A program made the position numbers and the translations under genes. The notes under the pieces are model-generated. The model worked only from the letters and a program-made list of their open reading frames with translations. It was not told the origin of the DNA and ran no database searches. From positions 1 through 64,000 of the forward strand of contig JALFVE010000016.1 of assembly GCA_022787085.1 (NCBI GenBank): 64,000 bases of DNA, written 5' to 3'. Below are positions 8,849 through 17,881 of this stretch, one piece after another (positions within the stretch are counted from its first letter, which is position 1; every line of letters starts with the position of its first letter). Source of the DNA: Oscillospiraceae bacterium. Lineage in GTDB: Bacteria; Bacillota; Clostridia; Oscillospirales; Ruminococcaceae.

Positions 8849-9115
8849 ATGGATATTCTCAAGGTTTCGGCAAATTCCTCACCCAATTCCGTGGCGGGAG
8901 CAATTGCAAGCATTGTCCGCGGGTGCGGTCAGGTGGAGCTTCAGTCTGTGGGGGCGGGTGCCACCAATCAGGCGGTGAAATCCATTGCGGTCGCAAGGGG
9001 CTATCTTGCGGCGGTGGGGCTCAGCCTTGTGTGCTTTCCCGAGTTTTCCACAGTGGATATCAACGGTGAGGAGCGGACAGCCATGAAATTCGTCTGCTTC
9101 GCAATGGAAGAATAA
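8849..9115 (+). CDS. spoVS: Stage V sporulation protein S
   Basis: An 88-residue Alba-like protein, almost identical in layout to SpoVS of Bacillus (86 residues): starts MDILKVSANSSPNSVAGAI, continues with the ALVEL-type QVELQSVGAGATNQAVKSI and ends with the IDGEERTAMKF-like strand. SpoVS influences spore coat assembly and septation. The ATG at 8849 is used because an AAAGGCGG site lies 7 nt upstream and the promoter lies between this and the longer alternative. The gene is monocistronic, flanked by its own promoter and terminator. Confidence 0.95.
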   Translation: MDILKVSANSSPNSVAGAIASIVRGCGQVELQSVGAGATNQAVKSIAVARGYLAAVGLSLVCFPEFSTVDINGEERTAMKFVCFAMEE

Positions 9116-9153
9116 AAGATCCCTTTAGTGCTTGCACTAAAGGGATCTTTTTT
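9115..9153. terminator. Strong bidirectional terminator after spoVS
   Basis: A perfect 16-bp stem (9115-9130 with 9135-9150), 4-nt loop, and a T-run at 9148-9153. The stop codon of the convergent glycosyltransferase gene lies in the T-run at 9152. Confidence 0.9.
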
Positions 9154-11077
9154 AGTCATCTCCGAGAGTTACCTGTTCTTTTTTCTGCTCCGCAATATAC
9201 TCTTCATACTCCGAATACGCATCAACAATAGGAATATCAATATATTCCTCCTCGGGGACCACCTTAAAAATGTGAATCATTCTCGAGAAAACCAATTCCG
9301 AACCGTAGAACTGCAGCTTGTAGCCGGGATATATCTCGGTCTCAAAATCCTCAATGATATCCTCTTCCTTTAAGCAGTCCTCAAATGAATCATCATCAAA
9401 TTCATATTTGATGGGAGAATCAATTTCCTCGCCGTTTTCATCATATTTTGGTTTATACCTTTCGCCTTCATTCAGATTAGCGTTGTCAATAAATACATAA
9501 GTCTTATCATCAACAGGTCTTGCTGCAATTTTGTCCGCACTATAAAGATATGAATCCTGACTGGTAATAAACAGGGATTCATAATCCATCAGCTTATAAG
9601 GATAAACCGTCAGAAGCCAGTAGGAACTAAGGACGCCGACATAAGTAGTTTCGTCACCGGCGATCGTTTCAAGGCCGCCCTCGCCCCTTGGAGTAAATGG
9701 GAAATAATATGTGCCGTTTGAAAAGAAATTACTCAAAAAGATTGCACAAGCTCCAAAAATACAGACAACAGGCTTTGCCGCCCCTGCAATTGGCTTGATA
9801 TGCTCAAATAAATATTTCCAGAACATTATTGCAATCAAAACAACGAAGGGCATAACAAAGAAAAGATATCTGTCTGAAGTAACCAGCATTGCATTGAGAT
9901 TTACAGTAATAGCAACGATCTCAACAACAAAGAAAACCGTTACAGCCATCATAACAAAAATATAATTAATATTCTTGACAAAGCTGCGAAGCTTTTCAAC
10001 CAATTTAGTCCTGAAGCTGATAAACCATGTTTCTTTTCTGAAAAGGAAGCAAAGGGGAATCGCCAAAGCGATAAGAAACACCAATGCTGCAATAACATAT
10101 GCATAGTCGGGATAAACATATGTGGACATTCCCAAGCCTGACAGTTCGGTAAAAATCAAAGAAAAGCAGTATTTTATTCCATTCGCAAGAGGCATTCTGT
10201 ACGAAAGTCTGTCACCGTTGCCCGGACCTTCATTCTGCATATGAGTAAGTGCCTGAGGGAAGCAGAGGAATGACAAAGCAACGCTTGCAAGTGCAGAGCC
10301 TGCATAAATAAAAAGCCTTTTCCAATTTCTTTTCACAAGCAGATACAGGCAGAACATTGCGCAGACGGCAAAGCTCAGAACAAGGAAATAATGGTGTATA
10401 AGTGCCCCCGAAAATATGATGGCACCTATAGCGATAAAATTGGTAATGTCCCTGCCCTCACCTGCGTATATCCTGTAATGGTAATAAAACAGCATTATGG
10501 CAAGCATTACCATAAGCGAATATGCTCTAAGAAAAATATTTACATTAATAAATCCGCAGGAAAAGCCCCAGACAGCACAAGCAACTATCCCGTAGAAATC
10601 GGATTTGAAAAGCCCCTTGGACAGCTTGAAAAGGTAGATCTGTCCGACCACCATAGCAATAAAATTCAGAACATAAGCATAATATTTGGAGAAGGATTCA
10701 GGAAAGAACGAGCAGATAAAATGCACAAGAGAACAGTAAAGCGGAGGGTGCATATCACCGCGCTGATTGTACCACACCGAATCAAATCGGAACTGCTCGC
10801 CTTCGTTAACAATAATATAATCTCTCATCTCATCGCTGTCCATCCAGCGATCACAGGAAATATCACCGGTTTTCTCATCCAGAAAAATATAAGGCCTGTA
10901 AAATGAATTGGCGTAGCCGTAAGTCCACATCTCATCAGAATGAAAGCCTTCTTTTTTCACTGAAAAAACATATGTTACCATAACAGTCTGAATGACAATA
11001 AGTATTGCCAGTATGATATAGGCAGCCTTTCCTTTGAAAGGGTTTTCCTTTAGTGAAATATTTTTTTCTTTATTCAT
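9152..11077 (-). CDS. GT-C fold membrane glycosyltransferase-like protein (GT39/ArnT type)
   Basis: A 641-residue polytopic membrane protein. After a first membrane helix (about residues 19-40) comes HSDEMWTYGYANS, whose Asp48-Glu49 match the acidic catalytic pair in the first outer loop of lipid-linked GT-C glycosyltransferases. About ten further hydrophobic segments follow, then a soluble C-terminal tail of about 150 residues. Donor and acceptor are unknown. It lies next to the major pilin gene on the same strand, with a terminator between, so a role in pilin or surface glycosylation is possible but unproven. The gene is more AT-rich than its neighbours. Confidence 0.7.
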   Translation of the reverse strand: MNKEKNISLKENPFKGKAAYIILAILIVIQTVMVTYVFSVKKEGFHSDEMWTYGYANSFYRPYIFLDEKTGDISCDRWMDSDEMRDYIIVNEGEQFRFDSVWYNQRGDMHPPLYCSLVHFICSFFPESFSKYYAYVLNFIAMVVGQIYLFKLSKGLFKSDFYGIVACAVWGFSCGFINVNIFLRAYSLMVMLAIMLFYYHYRIYAGEGRDITNFIAIGAIIFSGALIHHYFLVLSFAVCAMFCLYLLVKRNWKRLFIYAGSALASVALSFLCFPQALTHMQNEGPGNGDRLSYRMPLANGIKYCFSLIFTELSGLGMSTYVYPDYAYVIAALVFLIALAIPLCFLFRKETWFISFRTKLVEKLRSFVKNINYIFVMMAVTVFFVVEIVAITVNLNAMLVTSDRYLFFVMPFVVLIAIMFWKYLFEHIKPIAGAAKPVVCIFGACAIFLSNFFSNGTYYFPFTPRGEGGLETIAGDETTYVGVLSSYWLLTVYPYKLMDYESLFITSQDSYLYSADKIAARPVDDKTYVFIDNANLNEGERYKPKYDENGEEIDSPIKYEFDDDSFEDCLKEEDIIEDFETEIYPGYKLQFYGSELVFSRMIHIFKVVPEEEYIDIPIVDAYSEYEEYIAEQKKEQVTLGDD

Positions 11078-11100
11078 TGCATTTTTCCTTTATACAATAA

Positions 11101-11130
11101 AAAAGCCTCAACAATTATGCCGAGGCTTTT
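11101..11130 (-). terminator. Terminator after the major pilin gene
   Basis: Arms 11101-11109 and 11122-11130 (9 bp). Read on the minus strand the hairpin is followed by a T-run. It separates the pilin gene from the glycosyltransferase gene. Confidence 0.75.
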
Positions 11131-11159
11131 TTTAAGTAATTTAATGTATCGCAGAGCGA

Positions 11160-11621
11160 TTAGAATTCGAGCTTAGACTGAGCGTCGTTAGCCTGAGGAT
11201 AAGAACCAACGTACTTATCGTCGTCGCCGCCTCTTCTCCACTTAGCATCATCGGGAGCGCTGCTTACAAACTTAACCTTAGCAGTACCGGAGCTTTCTGT
11301 TCCGCCCATGAGAGCACGGAGAGCAGCCTCAAAGTCAGCCTGAGTAGCAACGTAGCTTACAGAGTCCATTGTGCACTTAGGTTTAAGGTCAACAGACCAA
11401 GTGGTATTGTCAGCAACAGTAGAACCCTTTGTACCGAACTTTGTGCACCATGTAGCTGCGTTAGTGAAAGCAAGCTTAGCGTTAGCGTTAGCGGAAGAGT
11501 ACTTGGAGTCACCAACATAACCGATCATAGAGGGAACGAGGATAGCTGCGAGAACACCGATGATAGCGATAACAACGATGAGCTCGATAAGAGTAAAGCC
11601 CTTAACCTTTGAATTTCTCAT
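11160..11621 (-). CDS. Type IV pilin, probable major subunit
   Basis: A 153-residue prepilin with a short basic leader ending in Gly8, cleaved before Phe9 of FTLIELIVVIAIIGVLAAI. The +5 glutamate (Glu13) needed for assembly is present. The globular part is about 110 residues with two Cys (in TWCTKF and KPKCTMD) that could form a disulphide. A good AAAAGGAGG ribosome-binding site precedes the ATG. Terminator isolation, small size and perfect leader suggest the major pilin; confirmation would need protein data. PilD at 16016 is the expected processing enzyme. Confidence 0.88.
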   Translation of the reverse strand: MRNSKVKGFTLIELIVVIAIIGVLAAILVPSMIGYVGDSKYSSANANAKLAFTNAATWCTKFGTKGSTVADNTTWSVDLKPKCTMDSVSYVATQADFEAALRALMGGTESSGTAKVKFVSSAPDDAKWRRGGDDDKYVGSYPQANDAQSKLEF

Positions 11622-11701
11622 GAGAAATTCCTCCTTTTAAAAATAATATAAATTTGATTTATAAGCAACAGAGTCTCAATCGCTCTGAAGTTATACAAAA
11701 A

Positions 11702-12421
11702 TTACTTCTTGCTCGGTCCCGGCACAGGGAACTGACCTGTGTAGAGGTGGGGAACTTCGTCGGATTTAGAATTAGGATGAATAATATCCCTTTCCTGAGA
11801 AAGCTGTGTCTCGCTTGCAGGACCAAAAATCTCCTCATAAAGCCTGAGCTTGCAGTTTGCATCGTCCTTTTTGCTGTCGTTTGTACCGATAAGCGTTACA
11901 GCGTCTGCCTGATCTGCGGGTTTCTCATAATAACCATTAAAGCAAGCATAAGCAACGGTGAAAGTCTTGGGATAGAAAGCAACCATCCACGAACCGATAA
12001 AGCCCGTTTCCAGTCTTCTCTCAATTCCGTCGGCAAGAGGAAAGCTCGAAATGCCCGAGTTAACCTTTTCGAGAAAATCGGAGCCGATATTGTAGGAATC
12101 AACGATCGTCGTCTTGTTGCTCTTGTCAGCCTGCGACGCATCGGAACCCGCCTCAGTGGTAACTATGATCCAACATAATTTCTTTGTGCTGTCGTCAGCA
12201 ATCTTGCTTGAATCAGTACCCTTTACCTGCTCTGAAACAAGAAAATCCTGAGCTGCCATGTAAATTTGCTGAGCCTGTTCATTTGCTTCCAGAATCTGAT
12301 TTGTTCTTATGTAAGTGATAACATTCGGAACCAGGATCGCAATCAGGACACCGATAATAGCGATAACAACGATCAGCTCAAGCAGAGTGAAGCCTCGCAG
12401 CTTCCGTTTAGATTTGTCCAT
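11702..12421 (-). CDS. Prepilin-type protein, second pilin of the locus
   Basis: A 239-residue prepilin-like protein: MDKSKRKLRG leader, cleavage before FTLLELIVVIAIIGV, Glu at +5. The start at 12421 is chosen because GGAGGG lies 6 nt upstream; an earlier in-frame ATG at 12439 has no such site. The globular domain is twice the size of the major pilin. The C-terminus is proline-rich. It is the first gene behind the strong promoter at 12524-12552 and is 80 bp from the next pilin gene. It could be a minor pilin or an alternative major pilin. Confidence 0.85.
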   Translation of the reverse strand: MDKSKRKLRGFTLLELIVVIAIIGVLIAILVPNVITYIRTNQILEANEQAQQIYMAAQDFLVSEQVKGTDSSKIADDSTKKLCWIIVTTEAGSDASQADKSNKTTIVDSYNIGSDFLEKVNSGISSFPLADGIERRLETGFIGSWMVAFYPKTFTVAYACFNGYYEKPADQADAVTLIGTNDSKKDDANCKLRLYEEIFGPASETQLSQERDIIHPNSKSDEVPHLYTGQFPVPGPSKK

Positions 12422-12523
12422 TGGACGCCCTCCGTTCATAACGCAGATACCAATGTCTTGTCTTAGTCGGAGCCGTGGTCTCTTTTCAAGAGTCCTTTAA
12501 CTCCCTCCCTTGACTGTAATTAC

Positions 12524-12552
12524 ATTATAATATATCTGCTTCAAAAAGTCAA
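12524..12552 (-). promoter_or_regulatory. Sigma-A promoter of the pilin genes
   Basis: On the minus strand, TTGACT (12552-12547) and TATAAT (12529-12524) with a 17-bp spacer. It leaves an untranslated leader of about 95 nt before the ATG at 12421. Confidence 0.8.
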
Positions 12553-12939
12553 TAGATTTCTGATAATTTTTCCTCTAATTTTGTGAATTTGTGGATTATT
12601 TCACTAAAACGTTTTATTTTGGACATTATCAATGCACTTTGCACAAAACATTTTTTTCAAACTCTCAAAAAACACTAATAATTGCAATTTTTGCCATAAA
12701 TTTTTCTGCTGAGAAATAAAAGTCTTACATGAAATTAAACAAATCATTCAGCTTTATACATTTATGAGCAATAAAAGCTGCAATTATTTCACTCTGAAAT
12801 TGTAAAAATCTTTGATTATTACAATTTGTAACCATTTCGGAGAGCATTTGGCAAAATACACTGATTTTTTACACATATTCCCTGCCGCAAACAGCATCTG
12901 CAGCAGGGCTATGCAAAATTATCATACAAAAATCATAGA
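12553..12939. other. AT-rich intergenic region between pilT and the pilin promoter
   Basis: 387 bp with no credible coding region and clearly lower GC than the flanking genes. The only structure seen is a 9-bp imperfect GC-rich hairpin at 12880-12908, just after pilT, without a T-run. A long AT-rich stretch above a strong promoter could be an UP element or a repressor (H-NS-like or CodY-like) landing zone, but no motif is identified. Confidence 0.5.
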
Positions 12940-14043
12940 TCAGTTTACAGCCTTGAGATAACGCTCAAACTCGGCGATATCGAGGCTCTTCTCTCTTGCA
13001 TGAGTCTCGGTGATAACTCTCTCCTTAACCATGCGGGCAAGCTCCTGATCGAGGCAGACCATTCCGTCCTTGCGTCCTGTCTGGATAGCGGTCTGGATAA
13101 GGTGAACCTTGTTGTCACGGATCATAGCCTTGATGGAGTCGGTAGCGTTGAGGATCTCCAGAGCGGCAACACGTCCTGTGCCGTCAGCCTTGGGAATAAG
13201 TGTCTGAGCGACAACTCCTACGAGAACCGTTGCCAGCTGAGTACGGATCTGATTCTGCTGGTGAGCGGGGAATGCGTCGATGATACGGTTGATGGTATCA
13301 GAAGCGGAGGTTGTATGAAGGGTACTCATAACAAGGTGGCCTGTTTCGGCGGCGGTTACGGCAGCCGTAATGGTTTCGTAGTCACGCATCTCTCCTACGA
13401 GGATAACGTCGGGGTCTTCACGAAGAGCAGCACGGAGAGAGAGGGCGAAGGATTCAACATCGTCGCCGACCTCACGCTGATTTATCATGCATCTCTTATG
13501 CTCGTGGATATACTCGATAGGGTCCTCAACGGTGATGACATGGGCGCTGCGGTTGCAGTTAATATAGTCGATCATGCCTGCGAGGGTCGTGGATTTACCG
13601 GAACCTGTAGGACCTGTTACAAGGATAAGTCCTCTGGGACGCATTGCGAAATCGCCCAGGATAGGAGGAAGGTCAAGATCCTCAAGGGTGGGGATATCAT
13701 TTCTCAGGAGACGGATAGCAATAGCCGTATCGCCTCTCTGGTGATAAACATTGACTCTGTGACGGTAGCCTCGCTTAGTAACATAGGAGAAGTCGGTGTC
13801 GATCCTGTTCTTGATATTCTCCATATTTCTGCCGCCGGTCATCTGCTCAACGATCTTCATAATAGCGCCGTCAGTCATCTCGGGATAGGAGCTGAGCTTG
13901 CGCAAGGTTCCGTGGAGACGAACGATAGGCGAGATCTTGGTAGTGAAGTGAACGTCGGAGCATCCCAGAACACGAGCCTCGTCAAGGATCTTGTCGATAT
14001 TGATGACAACTCTGTCCGCAGGCTTTTTGATATCTATTTCCAT
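12940..14043 (-). CDS. pilT: Type IV pilus retraction ATPase PilT
   Basis: A 367-residue hexameric ATPase that powers pilus disassembly. Walker A GPTGSGKST, Asp box, Walker B DPDVILVGEMRD, His box STLHTTSASDTINRII and the PilT-specific AIRLLRNDIPTL and AIQTG motifs are all present. The ATG at 14043 is used because GGAGG lies 5 nt upstream; a longer ORF from 14076 lacks support. It is 81 bp downstream of pilB. A second, divergent PilT lies at 37811-38884. Confidence 0.95.
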   Translation of the reverse strand: MEIDIKKPADRVVINIDKILDEARVLGCSDVHFTTKISPIVRLHGTLRKLSSYPEMTDGAIMKIVEQMTGGRNMENIKNRIDTDFSYVTKRGYRHRVNVYHQRGDTAIAIRLLRNDIPTLEDLDLPPILGDFAMRPRGLILVTGPTGSGKSTTLAGMIDYINCNRSAHVITVEDPIEYIHEHKRCMINQREVGDDVESFALSLRAALREDPDVILVGEMRDYETITAAVTAAETGHLVMSTLHTTSASDTINRIIDAFPAHQQNQIRTQLATVLVGVVAQTLIPKADGTGRVAALEILNATDSIKAMIRDNKVHLIQTAIQTGRKDGMVCLDQELARMVKERVITETHAREKSLDIAEFERYLKAVN

Positions 14044-14124
14044 TTTTTCCTCCAATCTGCCGCAGCGTAGCGGCAAACAAAATTGATGTAAATGAGTTTT
14101 CCGTCAGGCGATGACGAAAATAAA

Positions 14125-15816
14125 TTAAACTGCGAAGGTGAGCTTAACAAGCTCGTCCATGGTAGTTCTTCCGACCTGAACCAGCTCTGCAACGTTGTCA
14201 CGAAGCAGCTTGCAGCCCTCTGCCCTTGCCAGCTCGGAGATGGCGTCGGTCTTGCCGTCAGCTGCGATAAGTGAAGCCATTGTTGGTGTGCAGAGCAGGA
14301 TCTCATGGATAGCGGTACGGCCCGTATAGCCTGTATTATTGCACTTGGGACAGCCGCAGGCGTCATAGATGGTAACGGATTCGCTGATACCAAGAAGCTC
14401 GTTATCCTCCTCGGTGGAAACTCTGGGGGTCTTGCACTCATCGCAGACAACCTTACAAAGTCTCTGAGCAACGATACCGATAAGGGAAGTGGCAACCATG
14501 TAAGGCGCAACGCCCATATCCACAAGACGGGTAACGGTTGAAGCGGCGTCGTTGGTATGGAGTGTGGAGAGCACCATATGACCTGTGATAGCGGCTCTGA
14601 TAGCGATCTCGGCAGTTTCCTGGTCACGCATTTCTCCGACCATTACGATATCGGGGTCCTGACGGAGAATCGAACGGAGGGCGGCAGCGAAGGTCATGCC
14701 CGCCTTGGCATTAACCTGACACTGATTGATACCCTCGATATTCTTCTCGACAGGGTCCTCGACGGTAATAACGTTAACATTGGGCTTTGCAAGCTCACCG
14801 AGAGCGGCGTAAAGGGTGGTAGTTTTACCGGAACCTGTAGGACCGGTTACCAGCATAACTCCCTGGGGAACCTTGATAAGTCTGGAAAATCTGTCGTAGT
14901 TATAATCGGTCATACCGAGGTCAGTGATCTTGCGGACGCCCACATCGCCTGTTGCCAGGATACGGATAACGCACTTCTCACCGTTAACGGTAGGAAGGTT
15001 AGATACACGGACATCAAGGGTAGTTCCGTCAACGACCTGAGTGAAACGGCCGTCCTGAGGGACTCTCTTCTCGGCGATATTCATGCCGCTGATGATCTTG
15101 ATACGGGTAATAAGGGAGTTATGAACGACGTTGGAAACGTTCATAAGCTCGATAAGGTCGCCGTTTACACGGATACGGATTCGTGTGTATGTCTTGAAGG
15201 GCTCTATATGGATATCCGTAGCGTCTGCACGGAAGGAGTTTTCAACGATTGTGGTACAGAGCTTAACGATAGGAGCATTATCAACACGCTCAGCGATCTC
15301 CGCAGCAGCCTCGTCGATCTCGTCATCGCCCTTGAACTGATCCTCAACGGAGCTGATAACGTTGCCCACGTTTGCATTGGCATAGATCTTACCGATAGAC
15401 TTGGTAATAGCCGCCTTTGTAGCCAGCACGGGAACAACGTCCATACCTGTGGAGACCTTGATCTCCTCGAAGATATAGAAGTTAACGGGGTCGTAGGAGG
15501 CAACGGTAAGACGCTTACCGGTGATCTTTATGGCAATGATGGTATGTTTTCTTGCCAGAGCCTCGGGAATCTTCTTAACAGCCTCAACGTCGATGACGAA
15601 CTCGGGGTCATCAAGATCAACAAATGTCAGATTATTCTTCCTTGCGAGCACCTGACCGAACTGAACATCTGTAACAAAGCCCAGCTCAACAACATAATCT
15701 CCGAAAAATTTTCCGGGGGTATTATCATTTTTCTTAGCATCGAGGGCAGCCTGAAGCTGTTCATCGGTAATGATTCCCTCGTTCACCATATACTGGCCAA
15801 TAGGAACATTCTTCAT
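14125..15816 (-). CDS. pilB: Type IV pilus extension ATPase PilB
   Basis: A 563-residue GspE/PilB-type ATPase that drives pilin polymerisation. The N-terminal MshEN-like region has two copies of the short repeat (GQYMVNEGIITDEQL and GDYVVELGFVTDVQF). Such domains can bind c-di-GMP, though the usual leading Arg is not seen in the first copy. Walker A GPTGSGKTTT, Walker B DPDIVMVGEMRD and the tetracysteine zinc site (CDEC and CGCPKC) follow. The start at 15816 gives normal family length; extension to 16281 would overlap the divergent pilD gene and is rejected. Confidence 0.95.
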   Translation of the reverse strand: MKNVPIGQYMVNEGIITDEQLQAALDAKKNDNTPGKFFGDYVVELGFVTDVQFGQVLARKNNLTFVDLDDPEFVIDVEAVKKIPEALARKHTIIAIKITGKRLTVASYDPVNFYIFEEIKVSTGMDVVPVLATKAAITKSIGKIYANANVGNVISSVEDQFKGDDEIDEAAAEIAERVDNAPIVKLCTTIVENSFRADATDIHIEPFKTYTRIRIRVNGDLIELMNVSNVVHNSLITRIKIISGMNIAEKRVPQDGRFTQVVDGTTLDVRVSNLPTVNGEKCVIRILATGDVGVRKITDLGMTDYNYDRFSRLIKVPQGVMLVTGPTGSGKTTTLYAALGELAKPNVNVITVEDPVEKNIEGINQCQVNAKAGMTFAAALRSILRQDPDIVMVGEMRDQETAEIAIRAAITGHMVLSTLHTNDAASTVTRLVDMGVAPYMVATSLIGIVAQRLCKVVCDECKTPRVSTEEDNELLGISESVTIYDACGCPKCNNTGYTGRTAIHEILLCTPTMASLIAADGKTDAISELARAEGCKLLRDNVAELVQVGRTTMDELVKLTFAV

Positions 15817-15920
15817 AAGTGTAATTTTCTCCTTCTCCGCAGACGAATGGGGGTGACCGTCCGCCCTCCTGCGGGAAAAGCGTACGGGGATATATTTTTG
15901 CGGGAAAACCGCATTTTTGC

Positions 15921-15949
15921 TTGAAAAAAGTAATAAGTTGTGGTAATAT
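15921..15949 (+). promoter_or_regulatory. Promoter for pilD
   Basis: TTGAAA at 15921-15926 and TAATAT at 15944-15949, 17-bp spacer, in the 199-bp gap between the divergent pilB and pilD starts. No clear minus-strand promoter for pilB was found in the same gap. Confidence 0.55.
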
Positions 15950-16015
15950 ATTATTAGTAATGCCGCAGAAAAATGCGGGCGGTACGATTTTTCATATTTA
16001 AAGGAGACTGATAAA

Positions 16016-17020
16016 ATGAGCAGCCTTAGTATTGAGACTCTGGAAACCATCATGACGGTAACCATCAATGTTTTCGTATTCCTGTTCGGAATAACCATCG
16101 GAAGCTTTCTGAATGTATGCATATACAGGCTTCCGAAGGGCGAATCGCTTATCACAAACAATTCCCACTGCATGACCTGCGGAACGCAGATCAAAAGGTA
16201 TGATCTTATTCCCGTATTCAGCTGGCTGATACTGAGAGGAAGGTGCCGAGCCTGCGGAGCGAAGATCACTCCCCGATACATGATAGTGGAGCTTATGACA
16301 GGTCTTGTATTTCTTGGAGTATTTATGCGCTGGGATTTTACTCAGTACGGGCTTTACCCCGTAATGCTGTGTCTTTTCCTTTCGGGTCTTATCGTTCTGT
16401 GCTTTCAGGATATTGACACACAGGAAATGTGCGTATCGGTACTTATTTACACAATAATAATTGCAGCAGCGTCTCATGTGCTGAGCTTTATAAACGGTTC
16501 ACAGGGTTCATTGCTCACATTCCCCGAAACAGATCTGAAGGATGGCATCATCGGAATGTTTTCAGTGAGCCTGCCGCTTCTCATAATCGGTTTTGTAATA
16601 ACTCCCCTTTTCTACAGAGCCTTTGCCGACGAGGACAGGAAATCACTTCGGGGTATCAAGGCAAATATCAAGAGGACCTCGCCCGACGACAGAAATTATG
16701 CCGTTCTCATTTCCAAGAAGGAGGCTCTTGAAGCTAAGGTCAAGGAACAGCCGCCTGTTTACGGCTTTGGAATGGGAGATATTATTCTCATGGCAGCGGG
16801 AGGACTTATGCTTGGCGTAAAAGCCACAGTCACAGCCGCTCTGATCGCCATTATTCTGGGAGCAGTTTACGGTGTTATCCTCAAATCAATAAAGAGCGGG
16901 GATAACGATGAATCAAGCGCATTTGCCTTCGGACCCTTTCTTGTTATCGGGCTTGCGGTTGCAGCCTTTGTTAACGGACAGCTGATAGATATGTATCTTT
17001 CGCTTCTGAGAGTCAGATAA
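16016..17020 (+). CDS. pilD: Prepilin peptidase (A24, PilD)
   Basis: A 334-residue aspartic membrane peptidase that cleaves prepilin leaders and usually N-methylates the new N-terminus. An N-terminal domain with GSFLNVCIYRLPKGES and two CxxC pairs (CMTC, CRAC) corresponds to the zinc-binding methylase region. The second catalytic Asp motif GMGDIILM is near residue 245; the first Asp is near DIDTQEM (about residue 130). An extended cytoplasmic loop between them (about 200-240) makes it longer than typical. It is the only plus-strand gene in the pilus locus. Confidence 0.94.
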   Translation: MSSLSIETLETIMTVTINVFVFLFGITIGSFLNVCIYRLPKGESLITNNSHCMTCGTQIKRYDLIPVFSWLILRGRCRACGAKITPRYMIVELMTGLVFLGVFMRWDFTQYGLYPVMLCLFLSGLIVLCFQDIDTQEMCVSVLIYTIIIAAASHVLSFINGSQGSLLTFPETDLKDGIIGMFSVSLPLLIIGFVITPLFYRAFADEDRKSLRGIKANIKRTSPDDRNYAVLISKKEALEAKVKEQPPVYGFGMGDIILMAAGGLMLGVKATVTAALIAIILGAVYGVILKSIKSGDNDESSAFAFGPFLVIGLAVAAFVNGQLIDMYLSLLRVR

Positions 17021-17026
17021 GCTTTA

Positions 17027-17065
17027 AAAAAATAACCCGTGCCGTGCGTGGCACGGGTTATTTTT
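17027..17065. terminator. Bidirectional terminator between pilD and the minor pilin genes
   Basis: A perfect stem of about 16 bp (17027/17028-17043 with 17050-17065) with A and T runs at the ends, between convergent genes. Confidence 0.85.
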
Positions 17066-17069
17066 TAAT

Positions 17070-17867
17070 TTATTTTTCGATGGTATAAACGATATAGAAG
17101 TTTTCTGGGGTGGTGCGGATACCTTTTGATTTATAATTGTCGGGCAGATCGGTATCTACAACAGGTGTGATAGTATCTGTTCCATTATTGTAGGTAAAAG
17201 GAGTATTCACAAGGCTGCAGCTCATTACGGTGTAATTCGAGTAATTATCACCTGTAGCTGACATATTCCTGCTGTATTTTTTAGTCTTTGAATTGGAATA
17301 ATAGTAATCGCTCTCAACAACTACATCGAATCCGCTCTTGGTGAAATTCTCTATTCTGATAAAGTAATCAGCTGAGCCGTAGTAAGCGTCACCGAAAACC
17401 ATATAGGAATTGCTGTCGCCAGTGTAATCAAAGGGCTGAGATTCACCGCAGCCGGTCTTGCCTGTTACCTTAGAGATAAGCCTGCCTCTGAAGGTTTTGT
17501 CACTTGACGTGGCAGCCTTGCCCGTTAAAGTGAAATTACCCTTGTTGTTTACGCAGATAACGTTGACCTCAGCGTCTGTGAATGCCGTTCCGTCCTTTTT
17601 CTTGGGGTTATTTCCCAAAAACGTACTGATCGCTGCTGATGCACTTGCCTGACCCTTGTACACGCCGATGTTTGTAGCATAACGTGTATTTTCAACAATG
17701 TAGGAAGCTATCGAACGTTCAACATTTTCAGCATCAGCAATTACCTTACTGTTTACGCTCATTGCGGAAACGGGCTCCATCATTCTCATAATGGAAACCA
17801 TCAGGATACCGAGGATCGCCATTACCACGATAAGCTCGATAAGGGTAAATGCTTTAAGTTTCTTCAT
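17070..17867 (-). CDS. Minor prepilin-type protein (PilW/GspJ-like position)
   Basis: A 265-residue prepilin. The leader MKKLKA is cleaved before FTLIELIVVMAILGILM, so the -1 residue is Ala instead of the usual Gly; Glu at +5 is kept. The extracellular region is rich in Thr, Ser, Asn and Tyr. It is the last gene of a pilX-minor pilin-minor pilin run, 14 bp after the previous gene, which matches the minor-pilin operons that prime pilus assembly. Exact equivalence to GspH/I/J cannot be fixed. Confidence 0.82.
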   Translation of the reverse strand: MKKLKAFTLIELIVVMAILGILMVSIMRMMEPVSAMSVNSKVIADAENVERSIASYIVENTRYATNIGVYKGQASASAAISTFLGNNPKKKDGTAFTDAEVNVICVNNKGNFTLTGKAATSSDKTFRGRLISKVTGKTGCGESQPFDYTGDSNSYMVFGDAYYGSADYFIRIENFTKSGFDVVVESDYYYSNSKTKKYSRNMSATGDNYSNYTVMSCSLVNTPFTYNNGTDTITPVVDTDLPDNYKSKGIRTTPENFYIVYTIEK

Positions 17868-17881
17868 TTCGCATCACCTCA

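Noticed and set aside
12422-12523. c-di-GMP riboswitch in the pilin leader
   Set aside because: The 95-nt leader lacks the conserved class I or II core sequences; only a small hairpin is present.
13000-14070. Long plus-strand reading frame opposite pilT
   Set aside because: Antisense shadow of a clear PilT gene.
14557-15924. Long plus-strand reading frame opposite pilB
   Set aside because: It is a shadow of the strongly biased pilB codons; no homology-like motifs and no ribosome-binding site.
15817-16281. 155-residue N-terminal extension of PilB
   Set aside because: The extension overlaps the divergent pilD gene, has no ribosome-binding site and lies before the usual MshEN start.
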